NCBI GenBank assembly: GCA_030833665.1
Contig: JAURGT010000002.1
Location: 1-64,000 of the forward strand
Direction of reading: 5' to 3'
Length of the DNA stretch: 64,000 nucleotides
Origin: Miltoncostaeales bacterium
GTDB taxonomy: Bacteria; Actinomycetota; Thermoleophilia; Miltoncostaeales; Miltoncostaeaceae
Translations under genes and position numbers: made by a program
The notes under the pieces: model-generated
What the model was told of the DNA's origin: nothing
Database searches by the model: none
Seen by the model: the letters and a program-made list of their open reading frames with translations, nothing else
Shown here: piece by piece, positions 34,374 to 47,958 of the stretch
Layout: every line of letters begins with the position of its first letter
Position numbering within the stretch: position 1 is the first letter of the stretch

Positions 34374-34678
34374 GCGCCCGCTCCGAGCTCGAGCAGGCCA
34401 CCCGTCGCCTCGAGGAACTCTCGCAGCGCATCGCAGACGCCGTCGATCGCCCGGCCACCGAGATCGAGGAGCTCGCCCGGCAGGCGTCCGACCTGTCGGC
34501 CGCGGTGGTGGAGATCATCCCGCGGGCGATCGCCGAGGCCGAATCCGACGCGAGGGGTGACGTGCCGCGAATCGGCGACCCGGCCCCGGGTGCGCCTGCC
34601 GATGGCGGCGACGGGCCGCAGTCGGACCCGTCCGGCGCGTTCGTGCCGGATGGCCTCTCGGAGGACGAGCCGGCCTAG
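34370..34678 (+). CDS. Small helical protein, possibly XseB-like
   Basis: MSARSELEQATRRLEELSQRIADAVDRPATEIEELARQASDLSAAVVEIIPRAIAEAESD plus low-complexity tail; coupled to nusB by ATGA. Confidence 0.6.
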   Translation: MSARSELEQATRRLEELSQRIADAVDRPATEIEELARQASDLSAAVVEIIPRAIAEAESDARGDVPRIGDPAPGAPADGGDGPQSDPSGAFVPDGLSEDEPA

Positions 34679-35520
34679 TCGGGGGTGTTCTCCGCCTTCT
34701 CGATGCCCGCGCGCATCGCGGCGTCGGCGCCCGTCATCTCGACCCCGGGCGGAAGCTCCACGTGCACTTCGTCGGTGGCGTCCATCCACGCACGCCCCGA
34801 TTCGATGTCGGCCTCGAGCACGTGCCCGCCAGTGGAGTGGTCGCGCGCCATCGCGTGCAGGTGCCACCCCGGCACCTCGAGCCCCGCCGCCTCGCTGGGG
34901 AAGCGGAAGCCCACCACCACCGCGTCGAGGTCGTGCGCGTCCCACTCGGCCTGCTCGGTCACCACCACGTCGAGCGGTGGGTAGGGCCTGCCCTGCTTCG
35001 GCACGCTGCGCAGGTGCAGGCGCCGGAAGCGGCCCTCGATGCGCACGGCCGACACCGGGGCGGGCGCCAGGGCATCGAGTCGCGCCAGCAGGGAGTGGTA
35101 ATCCATCTCGCCGAGGTCCACGGGGTAACCCGGCGCGAAGGGGGTGACGACCGCGAATGGCGTTGTGGTGGCCGGGTTGACGGGGGAGAGCGAGCCGTCG
35201 GTGCGTCCCACGTACGCCCGGCCATCGACGATGATGAGCTCGCCGTCGAGGCCTGCCAACGTGCCCAGCCCGAGGTCACCGTGGGCCATGACTTCGCCCA
35301 CGGTGAGATCGCCGTCGTATCGCGAGTCCATGAGGGCCGCGATCGTCGATGTCTGGAACACGTGGTGCGCCGCCGGGGCGTCGGCGGCCGCGCCGCGCCT
35401 GTCCTCGGACACCAGGTGCAGGGCACGCACGAGATCGGGGTCAATGGCCACGGTGGAAGTGTGCCCGCTCGCGAGCTCCGATGCATGAAGCGGTCGTAGA
35501 CTGGGCTGCGTGACAGACAT
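34675..35520 (-). CDS. budA: Alpha-acetolactate decarboxylase
   Basis: VFQTSTIAALMDSRYDGDLTVGEVMAHGDLGLGTLAGLDGELIIVDGRAYVGRTDGS; PFAVVTPF; GWHLHAMARDHSTGGHVLEADI. Confidence 0.92.
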   Translation of the reverse strand: MSVTQPSLRPLHASELASGHTSTVAIDPDLVRALHLVSEDRRGAAADAPAAHHVFQTSTIAALMDSRYDGDLTVGEVMAHGDLGLGTLAGLDGELIIVDGRAYVGRTDGSLSPVNPATTTPFAVVTPFAPGYPVDLGEMDYHSLLARLDALAPAPVSAVRIEGRFRRLHLRSVPKQGRPYPPLDVVVTEQAEWDAHDLDAVVVGFRFPSEAAGLEVPGWHLHAMARDHSTGGHVLEADIESGRAWMDATDEVHVELPPGVEMTGADAAMRAGIEKAENTPD

Positions 35521-37403
35521 CGCATCCTTGTATCCGCTGCTGGCGTCGCTTGACGGCCCCGGGCAGCTCCACGACATGGATGACGCGCAGCTCAATGCCG
35601 TGGCGGCCGAGATGCGACGCGCCATCATCGACACCGTCTCGCAGACGGGCGGGCACCTGGGATCGAGCCTCGGAACCGTGGAGCTCAGCCTGGCGCTGCA
35701 CGCTGAGCTCGACTCGCCGCGTGACCGCATCCTCTGGGACGTCGGACACCAGGCGTATGGCCACAAGCTGCTCACCGGGCGCCTCGGCGACTTCGGAACC
35801 CTTCGCCAGTACGAGGGCATGTCGGGCTTCCTGCGCAGGGAGGAGAGCGAGCACGACATCATGGGGGCGGGGCACGCGAGCACGAGCATCTCGTACGCCC
35901 GGCCTGGCCGAGGCAATGCGCGTGACCGGCCGGCGCGACCGGCGCATCGTCGCGGTGATCGGCGACGGCGCGATGACCGGCGGCATGGCCTACGAGGCCA
36001 TGAACCACGCCGGCCACCTGGGGTCGCCCATCACTGTCGTGCTGAATGACAACGGCATGAGCATCTCGCAGAACGTCGGTGCCTTCGCCGGCGCGCTGCA
36101 GAAGGCGCGACTCGACCCCACGCTCACCAAGGTGCGACACGAGATCGAGAGAGGCCTCGGGCTCATCCCGGGCATGAATGACCTGGGCAGCTCGCTCTCG
36201 AGCGCCACGAAGGCCCTGTTCGTGCCGGGGCAGCTGTTCGAGGCGCTGGGCTTCGCCTACCTCGGTCCGCTCGACGGCCACGACATCAAGGCGATGCGCC
36301 GTGCGCTCGAGAAGACCGCCGACAGCGACCGTCCGGTGCTGTTGCACGTGCACACCGACAAGGGCCGTGGGTACGGACCGGCCGAGGAGGATGGCGAGGC
36401 CATGCACGGCTCCGGCCCCTTCGCGGTCGAGAGCGGCCGCGCCGCCAAGCCCGCCGCGCCGGGCCCGCCCGCCTACACCGAGGTGTTCGGCACGGCCCTC
36501 GTGAAGGAAGCCGAGGGCGACCCCCGCGTCGTCGGCATCACCGCCGCCATGCTCAAGGGCACGGGCATGAACCACATGCTCGCGCGGTTCCCCGAGCGCA
36601 CCTACGACGTCGGCATTGCCGAACAGCACGGCGTGGTGTTCGCAGGGGGGCTGGCCATCGCCGGCTACCGGCCCGTATGCGCGATCTACTCGACCTTCCT
36701 GCAGCGGGCCTACGACCCGATCGTGCACGACATCGCCCTGCAGGGGCTGCCGGTGGTGTTCGCCATCGATCGCGGCGGCCTGGTGGGCGACGACGGCCCC
36801 ACGCACCACGGGGTGTTCGACATCGCGTACATGCGGTCGATTCCGGGCATGGTGGTGATGGCCCCCATGGACGAGGCCGAGCTGGTGCACATGCTGCACA
36901 CCGCGCTGCGGATCGACGGGCCCTCGGCCTTCCGCTACCCGCGCGGGGCCGGGACGGGCGTCGCCCTGCCCGATCGCCCCGAGGCGCTCGAGGTGGGCCG
37001 GGCCCAGGTGCTGGAGGATGGCTCGCGCGTTGCCCTGGTGGGCTACGGCTACGGGGTGCAGGTCGCGCTCGACGCCGCGGGCATCGTGTCGGAGGAGCTC
37101 GGCGTGCGGCCCACCGTGGTGAACGCCCGCTTCGCGAAGCCGATTGACGCGGACCTGCTCGCGGAGCTGTCGCGCACCCACGATGTGCTGGTGACCATCG
37201 AGGACCACGTGCTCGAGGGCGGCTTCGGCAGCGCGGTGCTCGAGGTGATCGGCGACGGCCCGGCGCGGGTTGAGCGCATCGGCATCCCTGACGAGTTCAT
37301 CCAGCACGGCCGGCGCGACCTGCTGCTGGCCGGTGCAGGGGTGACGCCCGCAGCCGCGGCGAACGCGGCGCTCGTGGCGCTGGGAGCGCGCGCGGCCCGC
37401 TGA
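35510..37403 (+). CDS. dxs: 1-deoxy-D-xylulose-5-phosphate synthase, interrupted by a frameshift at about 35900
   Basis: Frame of 35510: MTDIASLYPLLASLDGPGQLHDM...HDIMGAGHASTSISYA; then frame of 35901: GLAEAMRVTGRRDRRIVAVIGDGAMTGGMAYEAMNHAGHLGSPITVVLNDNGMSIS... to 37403. Confidence 0.92.
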
Positions 37404-37464
37404 CGCGCGGCCTCCGGCGCGGACGTGCGCCGGGCGTCGCCACGTGCGCGGCTACGATGCACCC

Positions 37465-38259
37465 GTGGCCCGGCTGCGACTCGACGCCGCTCTCGTGGAC
37501 CGGGGACTGTTCCCGTCGCGGGCGCGTGCCCAGGCGGCGGTGATGGCAGGCCGCGTGCGCGTGGACGGACGCTCCGACGTGAAGCCGGGCCACCAGGTGG
37601 CGTCCGACGCGGCGATCGAAGTGGACGAGGGCCCGGAGTTCGCATCGCGCGGCGGGCTCAAGCTCGACCACGCGCTCGACCGGCTCGGCGTCGACGTGTC
37701 CGGCGTCCAGGCGATCGACATCGGGGCCTCCACCGGCGGGTTCACCGACGTGCTGCTGCAGCGGGGTGCCGCGAGCGTGATCGCCGTGGATGTCGGCTAC
37801 GGCCAGTTGGCATGGGCGCTACGTGAGGATCCCCGGGTGCACGTGCTCGATCGCACCAACGCGAGGGGCCTCGAGCCCGAGATGCTCCCCCGGGTGCCGG
37901 ACCTCGCCGTGATGGACGTCTCCTTCATCTCGTCGGCGCTGGTATGGCCCGCGGTGGCGCGATGCCTGTCACCGGCGTACCGTGCCCTCGTCATGGTGAA
38001 GCCGCAATTCGAAGTCGGGCGGGACAACGTGGGCTCCGGCGGGGTGGTGCGCGACCCTGCCCTTCGCCTCGAAGCCGTCATGCGCGTGGTGCGCGCCATC
38101 GAGGAGAGCGGGGGACGGGTTGCCGGCGCGGCCGACAGCGGCACCCCCGGGCCGAAGGGGAATCGCGAGGTGTTCGTGCTCGGCCTCGGACCTGGCGCCC
38201 CCTGCGATCCCATCGACGTGCAGGCGGTTGTGACCGCGGCCGTGGCGGACGGAGGGTGA
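37465..38259 (+). CDS. tlyA: TlyA family rRNA (2'-O-ribose) methyltransferase / hemolysin-like (S4 + FtsJ)
   Basis: RLRLDAALVDRGLFPSRARAQAAVMAGRVRVDG; GGLKLDHALDRLGVDVSGVQAIDIGASTGGFTDVLLQRGAASVIAVDVGYGQL. Confidence 0.94.
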   Translation: MARLRLDAALVDRGLFPSRARAQAAVMAGRVRVDGRSDVKPGHQVASDAAIEVDEGPEFASRGGLKLDHALDRLGVDVSGVQAIDIGASTGGFTDVLLQRGAASVIAVDVGYGQLAWALREDPRVHVLDRTNARGLEPEMLPRVPDLAVMDVSFISSALVWPAVARCLSPAYRALVMVKPQFEVGRDNVGSGGVVRDPALRLEAVMRVVRAIEESGGRVAGAADSGTPGPKGNREVFVLGLGPGAPCDPIDVQAVVTAAVADGG

Positions 38260-39149
38260 CGTTGCCGCCGTACCGCCCCATCAGCGAGGTCGCAGGGTCA
38301 CGCGCCGAGCGGGTGCTCATCCTCACCCATGGCGCCGCCGAGGTGACGGCGGGCGTGATGCCCACCGTCATATCGATCCTCGACGCCCGCGGCGTGGAGG
38401 TTGCGGCCACGGCCGAGGAGGCCGCGAAGCATCCGCTTCTCGCGGAGCGCGCGATCCTGGAGCCCACGGACCTGCGCGCGGGGGGATCCGACCTGGTGCT
38501 GGTGCTGGGCGGGGACGGCAGCATCCTGCGCGCGCTGTCGCGCGAGGCCACCACCGGCGCGCCGGTGCTGGGCGTGAACTTCGGCCGGGTGGGCTTCCTC
38601 GCCAGCGTCGAGCAGTCGGACCTCGAGCGCGGTATCACCCGCGCGCTGGAGGGCGACTACATCACCCTCGGCCTTCCATCGCTGAAGGCGGAGTGGAGCG
38701 AGGGCACCCTGCAGGCGGTGAATGACCTGGCGTTCCTGCGCGGGGGCGAGTCGCGCCTCGCGGACCTCTCGTACTCGGTGTCGGGCGAGCCGGTGGCCAC
38801 CGTGCGCTGCGATGGACTCATCTGCTCAACACCCGTTGGCTCGACGGCCTACAACCTCGCCGCGGGAGGGCCCACGGTCTCGTGGCGGGTCAAGTGCTTC
38901 GTGCTGTCGTTCATCGCGGCGCATCACCTCGATACCCGCCCGCTGATCCTCGCGGCCGACGAGAAGCTCACGGTCACCAACTCGGCGATCGTCGGCGACT
39001 GCGACGTGCTGGCCGACGGCGTGCGCATCGCCGCGCTGCCGCCCGGGCGGTCGATCACCGTCGGGCTCGGTGGCCAGGAGGTGCACCTCGCGATCTTCCC
39101 GGAGTCATCGTTCTTCCGTCGCTACCGGGAGAAGTTCGGGCGCCCATGA
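38256..39149 (+). CDS. nadK: NAD kinase
   Basis: LVLVLGGDGSILRALSREA; VLGVNFGRVGFLASVE; DGLICSTPVGSTAYNLAAGGP. Confidence 0.95.
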   Translation: MTLPPYRPISEVAGSRAERVLILTHGAAEVTAGVMPTVISILDARGVEVAATAEEAAKHPLLAERAILEPTDLRAGGSDLVLVLGGDGSILRALSREATTGAPVLGVNFGRVGFLASVEQSDLERGITRALEGDYITLGLPSLKAEWSEGTLQAVNDLAFLRGGESRLADLSYSVSGEPVATVRCDGLICSTPVGSTAYNLAAGGPTVSWRVKCFVLSFIAAHHLDTRPLILAADEKLTVTNSAIVGDCDVLADGVRIAALPPGRSITVGLGGQEVHLAIFPESSFFRRYREKFGRP

Positions 39150-39168
39150 GGCATCCGGCGGAGGCGGC

Positions 39169-43701
<4,533 letters not shown>

Positions 43702-43705
<4 letters not shown>

Positions 43706-44259
43706 TCCACCCGCTCGATGGAGGGCGCCCGATCACCGGCATGTCCGTGGAATCCACGGAGCCCATCTACGCCGGCCAGGTGGTGGACCTCTCGGTGGTG
43801 CACTACCGCCGCCCGGGTGGTCTCGTGGTTCGCAGGGAGGTCATCGCCCATCCCGGTGCCGTGGTGATGGTTCCGGTGGAGGATGACCACGTGCTGATGG
43901 TGCGCCAGCCGCGCGAGGCGGTGGGGGAGTACCTGCTCGAGCTCCCGGCGGGGAAGCTCGACGTGGCGGGTGAGCCGCCGCTGGACTGCGCCCGCCGCGA
44001 GTTGGCCGAGGAGGTCGGGCGATCAGCGACCACATGGACCGACCTCGGGGGCTTCTATACCGCCCCGGCGATCCTCGAGGAGTACATCCACTGTTACCTG
44101 GCCGAGGACCTCGCGCCGGTGGATCACCCCCCGATCCCGGAGGAGGAGATCGAGGTGGTGCCCGTGGCGCTCAGCGACCTCGACGCACTCATCGCCGAGG
44201 TTCACGACGCCAAGTCGCTCATCGGATTGCTCAGGTTGCGTGCCATGCGGGCGGGCTGA
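43702..44259 (+). CDS. NUDIX hydrolase (ADP-ribose pyrophosphatase-like)
   Basis: GEYLLELPAGKLDVAGEPPLDCARRELAEEVGRSATTWTDLGGFYTAPA Nudix box. Confidence 0.92.
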
Positions 44260-44330
44260 CGCGGGAAGTCCCTGCTGAGCGCGCTATTCACCGGAACCTG
44301 ATGGGGCGAGCCGTCGACCACCGCTGAAAC

Positions 44331-44344
44331 CGCCCCGAGGGGCG
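44331..44344. terminator. Short symmetric hairpin in a convergent intergenic gap
   Basis: CGCCCC-GA-GGGGCG between the NUDIX end (44259) and the O-MT end (44401). Confidence 0.3.
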
Positions 44345-44400
44345 TCACCCGTGTGCTCGTTGGGAGAAGGGTGGCCATGAGGCGCACGCCCTCTCGGCCC

Positions 44401-45027
44401 TCAGCGCACGGCGCTGAGCGTGATGCCGTCCCCGATGGGAAGCACCACCGTGGCGAGGCCGGGCTCGGCCATCGCGCCTTCGGCGAAGTCGCGCAGGGCG
44501 GCCACCTGGGCGGCGTCGCCCTGGCCGCCGAAGATGTTGTCGGCCACGATGAGTCCCCCGGGGCGCACGAGGCGCGCGCACTCGCGCAGGTAGGCGCGAT
44601 ACGCCGGCTTGTCGGCGTCGATGTACGCCAGGTCGTAGCCCGGGCCGAGGGCTGCGAGGGTTTCGAGCGCGGGTGCCACGTGGATGGTCACCTCGTCGTG
44701 GTAGCCGGCCTCGCGCAGCACGTCCGCAGCGCGGTCGGCGTGGTCCTGGCTGATGTCGAGGCAGTCGATGTGACCGTCTGGCGCGAGCGACGGGGCCATC
44801 CACAGCGCTGAAGTGCCCACGAACGTGCCGATCTCCAGCACCCGGTGCCCGCCCGTGGCGCGCACGAGCACGGCCAGCAGGGCGCCGAGCTCGGGGTGGG
44901 TCATCATGTTCTCGAGCTCGTGCCCCGCCATCTCCGCCTGCAGGCGCCGCACTGCCTCGGGCACGTCGGCGACCCCCTCGAGCCAGGCGTCGAGGTCGGT
45001 GTCAATGGGAGTGCGCGAGATGCTCAT
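44401..45027 (-). CDS. Class I SAM-dependent O-methyltransferase (catechol/caffeoyl-CoA OMT family)
   Basis: HRVLEIGTFVGTSALWMAPSLAPDGHIDCLDISQDHADRAADVLREAG; YDLAYIDADKPAYRAYLRECARLVRPGGLIVADNIF. Confidence 0.92.
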   Translation of the reverse strand: MSISRTPIDTDLDAWLEGVADVPEAVRRLQAEMAGHELENMMTHPELGALLAVLVRATGGHRVLEIGTFVGTSALWMAPSLAPDGHIDCLDISQDHADRAADVLREAGYHDEVTIHVAPALETLAALGPGYDLAYIDADKPAYRAYLRECARLVRPGGLIVADNIFGGQGDAAQVAALRDFAEGAMAEPGLATVVLPIGDGITLSAVR

Positions 45028-45791
45028 CGGTTCTCCAGGTGTCGAAGCGGATTCAGCGCGAAGGCCCCCAGCACGACCAGCAGCGCGACGGCCGACACCA
45101 GGCCGGGCCAGGTGTCGGCCCAGGTGACTGTGCCGGTGAGCTCGGCGCTGCGCGCGGCGTTGAGGATGTACGTGACCGGGTTGTAGCGGGCCACGGCGCC
45201 AAGCCACCCGTGCATGGCGTCGAGCGGCACGTACGCCACCGACATGAACACCGACAGGAACACAACCAGCTGCATGATGGGTGCGGCCTGCACGGTGCGG
45301 CTCCGAAGCGCCACCCCGATGGCCCAGAACGACGCCGCGGCGGCGAACAGGAGGGCGAAGGCGAAGATGAGCAGGGTGGGCCCCACGCCCGGCAGCATCA
45401 CGCCCCCGATCATCCCGGCGATGAACACGACCACCGTGGTGAGGATGCTCCGCGCCTGTGCCGCCAACATGGGCCCGAGCACCAGGGCCAGGCGAGGCGC
45501 CGGGCTCGACTGCAAGCGGTCGAAGAACCCGCCCTCGAGGTCGCGGGCAAGGGTCATGCCCGAGTTGATCCCTGCGAAGCCCGCGCCCATGATGGCGGCC
45601 ATCGGGATCGTGAACGCCAGGTACGACTCGCCGGCGAACTGGGGCAGGGCACCAATGCCATGGAAGGCTCCGGCCGTCGCGATGAGGATGAACAGCGGCA
45701 TCACCAGCGACGGGATGAACACCGACGGCACCCGGCGCACGAGCAGCAGGTTGCGCCCGGCGAGGCCAAGGCTCACGCTCACCACCCTCAT
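45024..45791 (-). CDS. ABC-2 type transporter permease (second)
   Basis: Multi-TM; ARDLEGGFFDRLQSSPAPRLALVLGPMLAAQARS, typical DrrB-like loop. Confidence 0.88.
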   Translation of the reverse strand: MRVVSVSLGLAGRNLLLVRRVPSVFIPSLVMPLFILIATAGAFHGIGALPQFAGESYLAFTIPMAAIMGAGFAGINSGMTLARDLEGGFFDRLQSSPAPRLALVLGPMLAAQARSILTTVVVFIAGMIGGVMLPGVGPTLLIFAFALLFAAAASFWAIGVALRSRTVQAAPIMQLVVFLSVFMSVAYVPLDAMHGWLGAVARYNPVTYILNAARSAELTGTVTWADTWPGLVSAVALLVVLGAFALNPLRHLENR

Positions 45792-46579
45792 GCGGCCACC
45801 CTCAGCCTGCGCCTGAGCGCGAGCGCCGACGCTCCGATGGTGATGGCGGCCAGCGCGAGCGCGGTGCCGATGCCGATCAGCGTGGTGCCAACCGTGGCGC
45901 CGCCGATGATCTCCAGGCGCATCGACTCCACGAGCCAGCTGATCGGGTTGACCCGGGCGACGGCCGCGTACCAGCCGGTCATGGTCTCGATGGGGAAGAA
46001 GGCCGACGAGAAGAACAGGAGTGCGAAGAAGAGCGGGAACATGCCCTGCACGGCCTCGCCCGACCCGGTGCGAAGCGCGAGGTAGACCCCGAGCCCGCCG
46101 ACGGCCGCGGCGAAGATGACCGCGATGAGAAGCACGACGAGGAAGCCCGTGATTCCGCCGTCCACGCGGGCCCCGAAGATCCACGCGATGGCGATGAACA
46201 GCACCGCCTGGAACAGGCCAAGGGCCATCGACGCCCCGAGGCGGCCGGTGAGGATTGCCACGCGCGACGTGGGCGACGCCACGAGGCGATCGAAGAAGCC
46301 CCCCTCGATGTCGGTGGCGAAGGCGGCACCGGCAGAGGTCCCGCCGATCAGCACCCCCTGCACGATGGCGCCGCACACGGCGAAGTCGAGGAACCCGCGC
46401 ACCGGGGGGAAGCCCGGCACAGCCCCCGGCGCGCCGCCGAAGGAGGCCGTGAAGATGGCCATGAGCACGAGGGGGAAGAACAGGGCTGGGAACCACGCCT
46501 GGGGAAGGCGGATGGTGGTGATGATCGACCGCCACGCGAGGGCGGCGGTCTGGCGTACCGCCGGGGCCGCGGCCGTCAT
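45788..46579 (-). CDS. ABC-2 type transporter permease (first)
   Basis: Multi-TM; TDIEGGFFDRLVASPTSRVAILTGRLGASMALGLFQAVLFIAIAW. Confidence 0.88.
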   Translation of the reverse strand: MTAAAPAVRQTAALAWRSIITTIRLPQAWFPALFFPLVLMAIFTASFGGAPGAVPGFPPVRGFLDFAVCGAIVQGVLIGGTSAGAAFATDIEGGFFDRLVASPTSRVAILTGRLGASMALGLFQAVLFIAIAWIFGARVDGGITGFLVVLLIAVIFAAAVGGLGVYLALRTGSGEAVQGMFPLFFALLFFSSAFFPIETMTGWYAAVARVNPISWLVESMRLEIIGGATVGTTLIGIGTALALAAITIGASALALRRRLRVAA

Positions 46580-47547
46580 GCGGCGGGCACTTCGTCGCCA
46601 GCACCTTCCAGGTGCCGGCCCGTGCACTTGAGGAAGACGTCGTCGAGGGTCGGCTCTGCGAGGTCGATCGACTGGAAGCGCACGCCTGCGTCGTCGAGTG
46701 CTCGCACGGCGTCGGCCATGGCCGACGACCCGCCCGGCAGCCGCACGCCCGCACCGCCCTCTGCCGACCCCGGCACGATGGGCCCGAACCGCGAGAGCAC
46801 GCCCGCGACGTCCTCGGGACTGGAACCGTCTCCGGCGGTCACCGTGAGCAGGGGCTCGCCGATCTCGGCCTTGAGCGCAGCCGGCGCCCCATCGGCCACG
46901 ATGCGCCCGCCGTCGATGATCGCCACGCGGTCGGCCAGCTGGTCGGCCTCCTCGAGGTACTGCGTGGTGAGGAAGATCGTGGTGCCGTGCTCGGCGTTGA
47001 GGCGCCGCACCTCTTCCCAGAGCGCCACGCGCGACGTGGGGTCGAGTCCCGTGGTGGGCTCATCGAGGAAGAGCACCACCGGCTCGTGCACGAGCGAGAG
47101 CGCCAGGTCGAGACGGCGCCGCATGCCCCCTGAGTAGGTGCCCACGCGGCGGTCGGCGGCGTCCTCAAGCCCCACGCGCGCGAGGAGGTCCTCGGCCCGG
47201 GCACGGCACTCGGCACGCGCAAGCCCATGCAGCACCCCTTGCAGCCGAAGCAGTTCGCGCCCCGTCATGTAGGGGTCGATTGCGGCGTCCTGCAGCGCCA
47301 CGCCGATGCGCCGGCGCACGGCGCCGGGGTCGGCCATGACGTCGTGGCCGGCGACCATCGCCGTGCCGCTCGTGGGGCGCAGCAGGGTGGTGAGCATGCG
47401 CACCGTGGTGCTCTTGCCCGCTCCATTGGGGCCGAGGAAGCCGAAGATGCCCCCGGACTCCACGACGAGGCTCACGCCGTCCACGGCGCGGATCCCACCC
47501 TTGAACTCGCGCACGAGGTCGCGGGTCTCCACTGCCGGTGCACTCAC
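46576..47547 (-). CDS. ABC transporter ATP-binding protein, DrrA-like
   Basis: VRTFKGG-type start; GPNGAGKSTTVRMLTTLLRPTSGTAMVAGHDV; YSGGMRRRLDLALSLVHEPVVLFLDEPTTGLDPTSR. Confidence 0.94.
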   Translation of the reverse strand: MSAPAVETRDLVREFKGGIRAVDGVSLVVESGGIFGFLGPNGAGKSTTVRMLTTLLRPTSGTAMVAGHDVMADPGAVRRRIGVALQDAAIDPYMTGRELLRLQGVLHGLARAECRARAEDLLARVGLEDAADRRVGTYSGGMRRRLDLALSLVHEPVVLFLDEPTTGLDPTSRVALWEEVRRLNAEHGTTIFLTTQYLEEADQLADRVAIIDGGRIVADGAPAALKAEIGEPLLTVTAGDGSSPEDVAGVLSRFGPIVPGSAEGGAGVRLPGGSSAMADAVRALDDAGVRFQSIDLAEPTLDDVFLKCTGRHLEGAGDEVPAA

Positions 47548-47604
47548 TGCGCGCACCCTACAGCCATCGCGGGCGCTGCGGGGCGTCGGCGCTAGAGTCA
47601 GCCC

Positions 47605-47958
47605 ATGCCGAAGGGGGAGGACCAGGCGGAGAGGCTGGCGCGCCTCGCACGCGAGGCGCACGAGCGCGCCGAGGCACTCGACCTTGCCGCCGACGGCAGC
47701 GAGGCCAGCGATGCCCACCACCACCCGGCCGAGGCCGCGACCGACGCCGAGGCGCGCGAGCGCCAGTTGCAGGCGCAGCTCCGTCTCAAGGAGGAGGAGG
47801 AGCGGCTTCTGCGCCTTGCAGAGGCGGCGCAGCGCGGCGAGTACGGCACCTGCATCGACTGCGGCGGCGCCATACCCGAGGCCCGCCTCGAGATCGTCCC
47901 CGACGCCGAGCGGTGCGTCGCCTGCCAGGAGGCCGCCTCAGGCGGCCGCCGGCGCTAG
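47605..47958 (+). CDS. DksA/TraR C4-type zinc finger family protein
   Basis: EEERLLRLAEAAQRGEYGTCIDCGGAIPEARLEIVPDAERCVACQEAAS (CxxC-x17-CxxC). Confidence 0.9.
   Translation: MPKGEDQAERLARLAREAHERAEALDLAADGSEASDAHHHPAEAATDAEARERQLQAQLRLKEEEERLLRLAEAAQRGEYGTCIDCGGAIPEARLEIVPDAERCVACQEAASGGRRR

Noticed and set aside
35859-37307. 482-aa ORF on the - strand
   Set aside because: Mirror of dxs; no motif.
35510-37403. Programmed ribosomal frameshift in dxs
   Set aside because: No slippery heptamer or pseudoknot evident at 35895-35905, and dxs is not known to use recoding; a sequence error or mutation is more likely.
44202-44387. 61-aa ORF (-) covering the convergent gap after the NUDIX gene
   Set aside because: Overlaps the NUDIX C-terminus and has no SD, -10 or recognisable motif; the gap more likely holds a terminator.
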